Below are positions 1-6,682 of a stretch of 61,121 nt of DNA, one piece after another. Position 1 is the stretch's first letter, and every line of letters begins with the position of its first letter. Location: positions 1 to 61,121 of the forward strand of contig NZ_AUCK01000008.1 in NCBI RefSeq assembly GCF_000429725.1, written 5' to 3'. This DNA comes from Alkalicoccus chagannorensis DSM 18086 (GTDB taxonomy: Bacteria; Bacillota; Bacilli; Bacillales; Salisediminibacteriaceae). The notes beneath the pieces are model-generated. The model was not told the DNA's origin. It searched no databases and saw only the letters and a list, made by a program, of their open reading frames with translations. The position numbers were made by a program, and so were the translations under genes.

Positions 1-231
1 CTGGAACATCGATTGAAACAAGCGGGTGTGGAGGATTCCACCGCAAGCATTCAAGAAGCAGTTCGAAGTGCAACCTTTTCCCAACTCTCGATGAACAACA
101 GCGAAATGTATATTAAACATGAGCCAGATCCCTTATTTCATCAAGCATGTAACGTTCTTGGCCTTCCTACACTTCCGACCTACGGTCGAGTAAACCAAAA
201 ATCGCATGCATATATACAACCGAAAAAATAA
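1..231 (+). CDS. C-terminal fragment, possibly an IS transposase
   Basis: The reading frame is open from the first base of the window and stops at 231, so this is the last 76 codons of a gene that starts outside. The tail is hydrophilic, mixes short helical stretches with basic residues, and ends in Gln-Pro-Lys-Lys. A strong terminator follows directly. The style (a short C-terminal lobe, then a terminator, in a place where B. subtilis has ribosomal-protein genes and ysdA) suggests an IS4/IS1634-type transposase, but I see no catalytic residues because the DDE core would lie upstream. An ordinary hypothetical protein is equally possible. Confidence 0.4.
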   Translation: MEHRLKQAGVEDSTASIQEAVRSATFSQLSMNNSEMYIKHEPDPLFHQACNVLGLPTLPTYGRVNQKSHAYIQPKK

Positions 232-234
232 AAT

Positions 235-281
235 GATCTCCTCAATCGCTTGTCTACCAAGGGTTTGAGGAGATTTTTGCC
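235..281 (+). terminator. Rho-independent terminator after the partial gene
   Basis: ATCTCCTCAA pairs with TTGAGGAGAT across a loop of about 18 bases and is followed by TTTTGCC. It lies just after the stop codon at 231 and ends that transcript. Confidence 0.75.
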
Positions 282-340
282 GTTTGAAACTGCTAAAGTC
301 AGGAGGCAGGCACGACAAAGCGTATCCTTTTTTCTTTACA

Positions 341-391
341 GCAGCATAAAAACGCCGGAAGCAGGGTATGCTTCCAGCGTTTTTATGCTGC
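341..391. repeat. 22-bp inverted repeat, bidirectional terminator-like hairpin
   Basis: Two 22-base arms (341-362 and 370-391) pair with a single G-U type mismatch around a 7-base loop. The outer part is A/T rich on both sides, so it can stop transcription from either direction. It lies between the left-edge gene fragment and the convergent ysdB gene. The rest of the gap (392-570) shows no gene; a stretch near 415-440 weakly resembles the start of the 145-bp repeat described elsewhere. Confidence 0.6.
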
Positions 392-570
392 TTTTGATAA
401 GAAAACCGATCGAGAAACAATTCTCGAGGATGACGGCTTGGATGTATGTTGTTCGCTGAGGCGCTGCGGGCCGCTGCCCATGGAGTGGGAGGCGGCCCCG
501 TTCAGGCTTCATCGAACGCAGGTTTGTTGGTAAAGAACGGCACGATGGAAGCTGTAGGATCAGAGGGTGT

Positions 571-1005
571 TCAGTTCTGAGCGGAGGAATCGTCGTTTTC
601 TTTGTCTGCACGGCGTTCCAGCTGTCGTTTAATGTCAGCGGCCGGCTGGCGCCACTCGATAGACGCCTTCGGGTAGCGGACGAGCAGCTCCTGTTCTACC
701 TGATCAAAATCACGGGCAGTCATCCCCTGAAGATCGTGGCTGTCTTCGGTCTGCAGTTTGATGGAGGTTACTTCCACAGAGTGATCGGCAGGACCAAGAA
801 ATTTCTCTCCCTCAAATAGTGCTCCTTTGACGGTAATCAATATATTACGACGGACCTCGCTGCTGTCATCAAGAACATAGAAATCCTCCCGGCGCCGGGC
901 ACGTTCCAGACGTCGTTTCGGATCGATAAAATACTTCGTTACACTGTAGATAAGGACAGCGACTGCGGCCAGCAGTACAATCCGGAACAGCAGAACCGTA
1001 AACAT
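571..1005 (-). CDS. ysdB: YsdB-like sigma-W pathway membrane-anchored protein
   Basis: The product has 144 residues. Residues 2-22 form one N-terminal membrane helix; the rest is a basic, then acidic, soluble domain. It follows the YsdB pattern closely: helix, YF-DPKR-LE-AR, then a central FEGEKFLG segment and a C-terminal EL-RYP-A-I-W segment. In B. subtilis ysdB belongs to the SigW cell-envelope stress regulon; its biochemical role is unknown. The start chosen here (base 1005) sits 8 bases after AAGGAG; an ATG two codons upstream is too close to that site. It is divergent from the dUTPase gene, as expected next to ysdC. Confidence 0.85.
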   Translation of the reverse strand: MFTVLLFRIVLLAAVAVLIYSVTKYFIDPKRRLERARRREDFYVLDDSSEVRRNILITVKGALFEGEKFLGPADHSVEVTSIKLQTEDSHDLQGMTARDFDQVEQELLVRYPKASIEWRQPAADIKRQLERRADKENDDSSAQN

Positions 1006-1144
1006 AATCATCTCTCCTTCATAGGAAGTCCCTCTGATATTATCGTACACTGCATAGGATTCATGAGTAAAGGAAACGCTCTTATATGTTACGATATTAG
1101 ACGCCTGCAGGTTTCACTAACTAGAAGGAAAAGGAGCGGGAAAA

Positions 1145-1645
1145 ATGGATCTAAAAACATTGTTTGCCAAGCAGTACGAATTGGATACGTATATTGAACA
1201 GGAAAAAGGCGTGAAGGCCGCTGATCTCCTGGAAGAAAAGCTGCTGGCACTGCTGGTGGAAACAGGAGAACTCGCCAACGAAGTACGATCGTTTAAATTC
1301 TGGTCCGACAAAGAGCGATCATCGGACGAGGTGATTCTGGAAGAGTACGTGGACGGGCTGCACTTTCTCTTGTCGATCGGCAATCTGCTGGAGCAGGAAC
1401 CAGCCGAAGAAGTTCCGGTGATTGAAGAAGCAGCCGCCGCAAAGGAAGCAGTGACTTCGGCTTTTTTGGAAATCAGCGGCTATATCTCGCTCGTCCGCAT
1501 GGAGCCGGGAACAGAAACGTATCAGACCTTGTTCGAAGCTTACGTCGATCTGGCCGGGATGCTCGGATATGAATGGGCGGATGTGCTCGATGCTTACAAC
1601 AAAAAGAATGCCGAAAACTATGACCGTCAGCAGCGAGGGTATTAA
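1145..1645 (+). CDS. Dimeric all-alpha dUTP diphosphatase
   Basis: This 166-residue protein belongs to the all-alpha NTP pyrophosphatase (MazG/dUTPase-2) superfamily and should hydrolyse dUTP to dUMP and PPi, keeping uracil out of DNA and feeding thymidylate synthesis. The metal-binding E39-x-x-E42 sits in the helix VETGELANEVRSFKFW, and a second acidic pair is in EEYVDGLHF (residues 66-73). These are the two sites that hold Mg2+ in this family. The region around residues 84-105 is an acidic/alanine insert. The ATG at 1145 follows AAAAGGAGCGGG. It is divergent from ysdB and directly upstream of the aminopeptidase gene. Confidence 0.88.
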   Translation: MDLKTLFAKQYELDTYIEQEKGVKAADLLEEKLLALLVETGELANEVRSFKFWSDKERSSDEVILEEYVDGLHFLLSIGNLLEQEPAEEVPVIEEAAAAKEAVTSAFLEISGYISLVRMEPGTETYQTLFEAYVDLAGMLGYEWADVLDAYNKKNAENYDRQQRGY

Positions 1646-1662
1646 TTCGTTTTCCGAAGTAA

Positions 1663-1691
1663 TTGAGATTGCTGCGGAAAACGTCTATACT
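1663..1691 (+). promoter_or_regulatory. SigA promoter for the M42 aminopeptidase gene
   Basis: TTGAGA (1663-1668) and TATACT (1686-1691) are 17 bases apart. Start of transcription would be near 1698, giving a leader of about 30 bases before the ATG at 1728. Confidence 0.65.
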
Positions 1692-1727
1692 GGTGTGGAG
1701 ACGGATACATAATGAGGAGGCAGAAGA

Positions 1728-2807
1728 ATGGATAACATGCTTGAGATGCTCAAAGAGCTTACAGATGCCAATGGTATTCCGGGTAACGAGCGGGAACCAC
1801 GCGACGTGATGAAGAAACACATCAGTGCTTACGCGGATGAGGTAAAGACGGATCACCTCGGAAGCCTGATTGCACGGAAACAGGGCGGAAAAGAAGATGA
1901 CCCGAAAATCATGGTAGCAGGGCACCTGGATGAGATCGGGTTTATGGTCACCAACATCGACGACCGCGGCTTTCTGAAATTCCAGTGTGTCGGCGGCTGG
2001 TGGGAGCAGGTCATGCTCGCCCAGCGCGTGACGGTTATGACAAAAGACGGCAGCATTCCGGGTGTGATTGGTTCGAAACCCCCTCATATCCTGGCGCCGG
2101 AAGCACGTAAAAAGTCCGTGGATAAGAAGGAAATGTTCATTGATATCGGGGCGGCAGACAAAGAGGAGGCAGCTTCTTTCGGTGTGCGTCCCGGCGATTC
2201 TGTCGTTCCCGTGTGCGACTTTACGGTTATGAAAAACGAAAAGTACCTGATGGCGAAAGCGTGGGACAACCGGATCGGCTGTGCCATTGCGGTTGAAGTG
2301 CTGAAACGTCTGGAAAACGAAAGCCATCCGAATACCGTTTACGGTGTCGGTACTGTCCAGGAGGAAGTCGGTCTGCGAGGAGCAAAAACATCCGCCCACG
2401 CGATCAAACCGGATATCGGCTTCGGTGTCGACGTCGGCATTGCCGGAGATACACCGGGCGTAACCGAAAAAGATGCTCTTTCCAAGATGGGAGAAGGCCC
2501 GCAGATCATCATGTATGACGCGTCCATGATTTCTCATAAGGGGCTTCGTGACTTTGTCACCGGCACGGCAGACGAAAAGGAGATCCCGTATCAGTTCGAT
2601 GCGGTTCCAGGAGGCGGCACAGATTCCGGTTCGATTCACCTGACAGCCGACGGAGTGCCGGCGCTGTCGATCACGATTGCCACCCGCTATATTCATACGC
2701 ATGCAGCGATCCTGCACCGGGATGATTTTGAGAACGCGGTGCAGCTGATTGTAGAAGTAATCAAAAAGCTGGACCGTGACACGGTGCACACGCTGACGTT
2801 CGACTAA
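1728..2807 (+). CDS. ysdC: M42 family glutamyl aminopeptidase/endoglucanase-like metallopeptidase
   Basis: A cytosolic di-zinc aminopeptidase of the M42 family (TET peptidases), 359 residues, the normal length. The metal and catalytic residues are visible in order: H66 and D68 in AGHLDEIG, D180 in AWDNRIG (bridging ligand), the E212-E213 pair in [10 protein letters not shown] (catalytic base), D235 in GVDVGIAGD, and H323 in RYIHTHA. Such enzymes form large dodecamers that degrade peptides released by ATP-dependent proteases. Several members were misnamed cellulases. The gene occupies the ysdC position beside ysdB. AGGAGG lies 9 bases before the ATG. Confidence 0.92.
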   Translation: MDNMLEMLKELTDANGIPGNEREPRDVMKKHISAYADEVKTDHLGSLIARKQGGKEDDPKIMVAGHLDEIGFMVTNIDDRGFLKFQCVGGWWEQVMLAQRVTVMTKDGSIPGVIGSKPPHILAPEARKKSVDKKEMFIDIGAADKEEAASFGVRPGDSVVPVCDFTVMKNEKYLMAKAWDNRIGCAIAVEVLKRLENESHPNTVYGVGTVQEEVGLRGAKTSAHAIKPDIGFGVDVGIAGDTPGVTEKDALSKMGEGPQIIMYDASMISHKGLRDFVTGTADEKEIPYQFDAVPGGGTDSGSIHLTADGVPALSITIATRYIHTHAAILHRDDFENAVQLIVEVIKKLDRDTVHTLTFD

Positions 2808-2926
2808 GGACGCAGGACCGTTTGGATCCAGGTCCTGTGTTACTCTCCGGCACAGCGGCAGCAGGCAAAGGAGCCGGGGCCGCGGCCCTCTTTTACCTGT
2901 ACTTCGTGTGACGTGAAAGACAGGAC

Positions 2927-2966
2927 GCTTCCGGTTATCCGAAATGGATGGCCGGAAGCTTTTTTA
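2927..2966 (+). terminator. Terminator after the M42 gene
   Basis: GCTTCCGG pairs with CCGGAAGC (partly extended by ATCC/GGAT inside) and is followed by six T residues. A second, shorter inverted repeat (CAGGACC/GGTCCTG at about 2813-2838) precedes it without a T tract. Confidence 0.75.
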
Positions 2967-2968
2967 AT

Positions 2969-3258
2969 AGTAGAAGAATGGATAAGTTTTCATAGCGGGT
3001 GACGGCGAAGCCGGCTGCTCGGGAAGAAACAACGAACGTTTTCTTCCCTCAAAAAGCTTGCAGCGCTTCCGCGCGCCGTTCCGACCAAAAGGCGCTCCGC
3101 GCTTTTGTTCTAGTATAGGAATGTATAAGTTTTCATACAGTGTGACGGCGGCTCCATGCGCTGCTCGGGAAGAAACAACGAACGTTTTCTTCCCTAGAAA
3201 ACCTGCAGCACTTCCGCACGCCGTTCCGACCAAAAGGCGCTTTGCGCTTTTGTTCTAG
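2969..3258. repeat. Two tandem copies of a ~145-bp intergenic repeat (copies A and B)
   Basis: Copy A covers 2969-3112 and copy B 3113-3258. Both run: GAATG-ATAAGTTTTCATA, a variable GC-rich part, then GGGAAGAAACAACGAACG and TTTTCTTCCC (a hairpin), then a GCAGC-CTTCCGC-CGCCGTTCCGACC block, and a closing AAAAGGCGC/GCGCTTTT hairpin ending in GTTCTAG. Other copies in the window are at about 9566, 20475, 24640 and 42666, with fragments at 5492, 28240 and 60067. Short frames appear on both strands but they are not conserved as protein, so I read it as a non-coding repeat. Confidence 0.85.
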
Positions 3259-3390
3259 AGAAAGAGGGAGCAGGACGGGTCAGCAGCAGAAGACACCGCG
3301 GGGGCGGCGCTCTTCAGGCAGCGGCTTTCGTATCATCCTGCTGCTCCAGAGAGGAAGCATCTGCAATTTTTCTGAATAAAATGGAAGCAG

Positions 3391-3419
3391 TTGACGTTCT
3401 GCGGGAACTTACCTATAAT
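3391..3419 (+). promoter_or_regulatory. SigA promoter upstream of the YitT gene
   Basis: TTGACG (3391-3396) and a perfect TATAAT (3414-3419) are 17 bases apart. The transcript would have a leader of about 85 bases and probably covers the YitT gene and ysgA, which are 13 bases apart. Confidence 0.8.
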
Positions 3420-3508
3420 GCATACAGTCAACGAAAACGTCACAAGGAAGCTGGTTCCTGAGTGATACTGGTATTTTCATTCTTGTCTGCACGAAAAGAG
3501 GGATCCGC

Positions 3509-4330
3509 TTGAACTATATGTATAGACTCACCGTTATCATTATCTCGTCGATTGCACTCGGTTTTGCGTTTAATATTTTCCTGCTGCCGCATGAAGTACT
3601 GACCGGGGGCGTCACGGGTGTGGCGATGGTCTTCGGGCTGCTCACGCCGCTCAATACGGGATACTGGATCGTGCTGCTGAACCTGCCGATCATTATACTG
3701 GGGTGGTTCAAACTAGGAAAAGAGTTTATTATAAACAGTATCATCTCCGTCGCCGTCACCTCCGTCTCCATGTTGTATATCCCGATCGTCCAAATTACCG
3801 ATGATGCCCTGCTTTCTTCCGTTTTCGGCGGGGTGCTGACCGGTGTCTGCATTGGACTGATCATCCGGTACTACAGCTCGACAGGCGGTTTTGACGTGGT
3901 CGGTATCCTGCTCATCAAAAAATGGGATATGCCGCTCGGCGGACTCATTTTCGCATTAAACTCCCTCGTCGTTGTCGTTTCCGGTTTTTTCTTCGGCTGG
4001 GAACTTGCGATGTACACGATGCTCTCGATTTACATTACGGGCATTGTCATCGACCGTATCCATACGAGACACATTAAACTGAACCTGATGGTCGTCACGA
4101 GCCGCGGAGAAGAACTGCGCCAGGCGCTGATCGATAACCTGGTGCGCGGCATCACGATCATCGACGGTCAGGGAGCCTACACGAGGGAAGACAAAAAGGT
4201 ACTTTTCACGGTCATCACGAGATATGAACTGGAAGTGATCCGCTGGGTGCTCCGGGATATCGATCCGGAAGCATTCGTCAGCATCAGCCAGAGCGTGCAG
4301 GTCGTAGGTAATTTCCGGAAGGACGACTAG
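3509..4330 (+). CDS. YitT family membrane protein (DUF161 plus DUF2179)
   Basis: The product (273 residues) has five or six hydrophobic helices over residues 1-175, then a soluble C-terminal domain from about 185 containing LMVVTSRGEELRQAL and the segment ITIIDGQGAYTREDKKVLFTV, the ligand-binding-like DUF2179 fold. The motif GGVTGVAMVFG near residue 33 is typical. Family members are integral membrane proteins of unknown transport role. A TTG start at 3509 is used because GAAAAGAGGG lies at the right distance; an ATG three codons later is possible. It precedes ysgA, where B. subtilis has different genes. Confidence 0.85.
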   Translation: MNYMYRLTVIIISSIALGFAFNIFLLPHEVLTGGVTGVAMVFGLLTPLNTGYWIVLLNLPIIILGWFKLGKEFIINSIISVAVTSVSMLYIPIVQITDDALLSSVFGGVLTGVCIGLIIRYYSSTGGFDVVGILLIKKWDMPLGGLIFALNSLVVVVSGFFFGWELAMYTMLSIYITGIVIDRIHTRHIKLNLMVVTSRGEELRQALIDNLVRGITIIDGQGAYTREDKKVLFTVITRYELEVIRWVLRDIDPEAFVSISQSVQVVGNFRKDD

Positions 4331-4343
4331 AAAGGAGCGCAGG

Positions 4344-5099
4344 ATGGAACTCATTTCATCAACACAGAATCCGAGAATCAAAGCATGGAAAAAGCTTCAG
4401 AAGAAAAAAGAACGGGATAAATCAGGATTATTTCTTGTGGAAGGGTATCATCTTGTGGAAGAAGCTTTAAAATCCGAGGTGACAGTAAAAGAAATCGTGC
4501 TTGCAGAAGACGTCGATGTCCCGCAGGAATGGTCTATCACCGGGGTGGAGTTCATCCGGGTCACCCCGCCGGTTCTGAAGGAGCTTGCGGAGACAGAAAC
4601 GCCGCAGGGAATGATTGCTGTCTGCGAAAAACCGGACTTGGAGAACCTGCTCTTTGAAGGAGGACAGTACCTGCTGCTGGATGAGATCCAGGATCCCGGC
4701 AACCTCGGCGGAATCATCAGAACTGCGGAGGCTGCCGGTCTGGACGGGGTTATTTTCGGTGAAGGCTGTGCTGATCCTTATAACGGGAAAGTGGTCCGGG
4801 CGACGCAGGGAGCCGTCTTTTATATGCATGTCCAGCATATGCCGCTGCACGACGCAGTTGACCGCTGCCGGGATAATCAAATTCCGGTTTTCGGTACAAG
4901 CCTGCATGGCAGTACGTTCACCGCCATTGCCCCACAGGAGCACTTTGCGCTGCTGCTCGGCAATGAAGGTACGGGCGTGCGCAGAGCGCTCCTGGAGCGT
5001 TCCGACCAGAACCTCTATATCCCGATCTATGGGAACTGTGAGTCGCTCAACGTGAGTGTCGCAGCAGGAATCCTCACGTATCATCTGCGCGGGGATTAA
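4344..5099 (+). CDS. ysgA: TrmH/SpoU family RNA 2'-O-methyltransferase
   Basis: A 251-residue SPOUT enzyme that transfers a methyl group from S-adenosylmethionine to a ribose 2'-OH of RNA, probably rRNA. Residues 5-95 form the RNA-binding SpoU substrate domain; the knotted catalytic domain follows. Its three motifs are clear: DPGNLGGIIRTA (117-128, with the catalytic Arg), LLGNEGTGV (204-212) and IPIYG-CESLNVSVA (226-240, the knot and cofactor site). In B. subtilis ysgA is also directly upstream of pheST. It is transcribed with the YitT gene. The exact RNA target cannot be read from sequence. Confidence 0.9.
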   Translation: MELISSTQNPRIKAWKKLQKKKERDKSGLFLVEGYHLVEEALKSEVTVKEIVLAEDVDVPQEWSITGVEFIRVTPPVLKELAETETPQGMIAVCEKPDLENLLFEGGQYLLLDEIQDPGNLGGIIRTAEAAGLDGVIFGEGCADPYNGKVVRATQGAVFYMHVQHMPLHDAVDRCRDNQIPVFGTSLHGSTFTAIAPQEHFALLLGNEGTGVRRALLERSDQNLYIPIYGNCESLNVSVAAGILTYHLRGD

Positions 5100-5106
5100 A
5101 AAGCAA

Positions 5107-5135
5107 TTGAAACCATAGGCGATAGCGGCTATAAT
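5107..5135 (+). promoter_or_regulatory. SigA promoter of the pheST operon
   Basis: TTGAAA (5107-5112) and TATAAT (5130-5135) are 17 bases apart, starting 8 bases after the ysgA stop. Transcription would begin near 5142, at the start of the T-box leader. Confidence 0.8.
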
Positions 5136-5141
5136 TAACAT

Positions 5142-5401
5142 GTAAATCAATCGGCTGAGATGGAACATAGTAGGCGGAACGATGCGCTGCCAGGGAATCT
5201 GTGCCATAGACTGGAAGCACGGAACAGAGCACACCGCTGAATTCACTCCAGAGCCGGTCCGCATACCAGGGATATCAGGGTGTGCCGGACCCCGCTTGCA
5301 GGCGGTTATCCTGCTTGAATGAGTGAACGGACCGAGTCCGTTAATCAGGGTGGTACCGCGAATGTCTTTCGTCCCTTACGCAGGGAAGGAAGGCTTTTTT
5401 T
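5142..5401 (+). promoter_or_regulatory. Phenylalanine T-box leader with terminator
   Basis: The T-box sequence AGGGTGGTACCGCG is at 5347-5360 and pairs with the tRNA acceptor end. Stem I starts near AGTAGGCGG (5168-5176) and closes at CCGC (5234-5237). The specifier loop then reads GAATTCAC, so the specifier codon is TTC (5242-5244), Phe, followed by the usual purine. The terminator is CTTTCGTCCCT (5366-5376) pairing with AGGGAAGGAAGG, then seven T residues. Uncharged tRNA-Phe should stabilise the antiterminator and switch pheST on. The specifier matches the downstream genes. Confidence 0.92.
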
Positions 5402-5491
5402 ACTTGGTCGGAAAAGGGACAGGCTCGATGCTGAAGATCGGCAGGATCCATCTGCCCGCCGGGAATACGAAAAGCCTGCTCTTTCCTTGGA

Positions 5492-5556
5492 TGATAAGAA
5501 TGTAGAAGTTTTCATCGAGGGAGACGACGGCGCTGTGCGCTTTTGTTCCAGACCAG
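5492..5556. repeat. Internally deleted copy of the 145-bp repeat (copy E)
   Basis: AAGAATGTAGAAGTTTTCAT matches the start of the repeat and GCGCTTTTGTTC its end; the middle hairpin part is missing. It lies between the T-box terminator and pheS, so it is part of the read-through pheST transcript. Confidence 0.6.
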
Positions 5557-5633
5557 GCAGGAAATCTGCTGAGCAGACGAAAAAGGGCCGTGCGCTTTCT
5601 AGCCCGGCTGTTAATTGAAGGAGGCGATGAACG

Positions 5634-6668
5634 ATGCAGGAAAGACTGCAGGAACTGCAGGATGAAGCGGTGAAGCAGGTTGCTGATGCCGATACGCTGC
5701 AGGAGCTGGAAGAAGTCCGAGTCCGATATCTCGGAAAAAAAGGACCAATTACCGAAGTCATGAAAAGCATGGGCAGACTCTCGAAAGAAGAGCGCCCGGC
5801 CGTTGGTGCGAAAGCCAATGAAGTCCGCGGCAGAGTCCAGGAGCTGATCGAAGAGAAAGAACAGACGCTCCGGGAAGCGGCAGTAACGAAACAGCTTGAA
5901 GAAGAGCGGATCGACGTCACGCTGCCGGGACGGCCGGTATCGAAAGGGGCAGGCCATCCTCTGACGTCCGTGGTGGAAACGATTGAAGATGTGTTCACGG
6001 GCATGGGGTTTCAGGTTGCAGAAGGCCCGGAAGTCGAGACGGATTACTATAACTTTGAATCATTGAACCTGCCGAAACATCATCCGGCACGAGATATGCA
6101 GGATACGTTCTTCGTGACATCGGATCTGCTGCTGCGCACGCAGACCTCTCCTGTTCAGACGAGAACGATGGAGCAGCATGAAGGGAAGGGACCGGTCAAA
6201 ATCATCTGTCCCGGCAAGGTATACCGCCGGGATGAAGATGACGCGACGCACTCCCATCAATTCATGCAGATTGAAGGACTGGTGGTGGATGAAGGCATCC
6301 GCATGAGTGATCTGAAAGGAATTTTCGAAGCCTTTGTTAAAAGCTATTTTGGGGAAGACCGGGAGATCCGTCTTCGTCCGAGCTTCTTTCCGTTTACCGA
6401 GCCGTCTGCGGAGCTGGATATCTCCTGTGCGATGTGTGGAGGTTCCGGGTGCCGAACGTGTAAAGGAACGGGCTGGATCGAAGTGCTTGGGTCCGGCATG
6501 GTGCATCCGAACGTCCTGCGTATGGGCGGGTTCGATCCGGAAAAGTATTCCGGCTTTGCGTTCGGCATGGGTGTGGAACGGTTTGCGATGCTGAAATACG
6601 GCATTGATGATATCCGCCATTTCTATACGAACGACACACGATTTCTTGAACAATTCACCCGAGTGTAA
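5634..6668 (+). CDS. pheS: Phenylalanine-tRNA ligase alpha subunit
   Basis: Catalytic subunit of the (alpha-beta)2 class II synthetase that charges tRNA-Phe. It has 344 residues, normal for Bacillus. Residues 1-85 form the N-terminal coiled coil that grips tRNA. The class II core follows, with motif 2 around [20 protein letters not shown] (about 200-219) and motif 3 in [17 protein letters not shown] near 310-326. The [14 protein letters not shown] cluster near 262-275 is typical of Gram-positive PheS. GGAGGCG precedes the ATG. It is followed after 14 bases by pheT and controlled by the Phe T-box upstream. Confidence 0.96.
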   Translation: MQERLQELQDEAVKQVADADTLQELEEVRVRYLGKKGPITEVMKSMGRLSKEERPAVGAKANEVRGRVQELIEEKEQTLREAAVTKQLEEERIDVTLPGRPVSKGAGHPLTSVVETIEDVFTGMGFQVAEGPEVETDYYNFESLNLPKHHPARDMQDTFFVTSDLLLRTQTSPVQTRTMEQHEGKGPVKIICPGKVYRRDEDDATHSHQFMQIEGLVVDEGIRMSDLKGIFEAFVKSYFGEDREIRLRPSFFPFTEPSAELDISCAMCGGSGCRTCKGTGWIEVLGSGMVHPNVLRMGGFDPEKYSGFAFGMGVERFAMLKYGIDDIRHFYTNDTRFLEQFTRV

Positions 6669-6682
6669 AGGAGGATTTGGAC

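Noticed and set aside
2964-3258. Short proteins encoded by the tandem 145-bp repeats
   Set aside because: Frames on both strands start and stop at different places in the copies at 2969, 9566 and 42666, and changes do not favour synonymous positions.
5319-5618. Open frames over the pheST leader
   Set aside because: They overlap the T-box and its terminator and have no ribosome site; the RNA structure explains the conservation.
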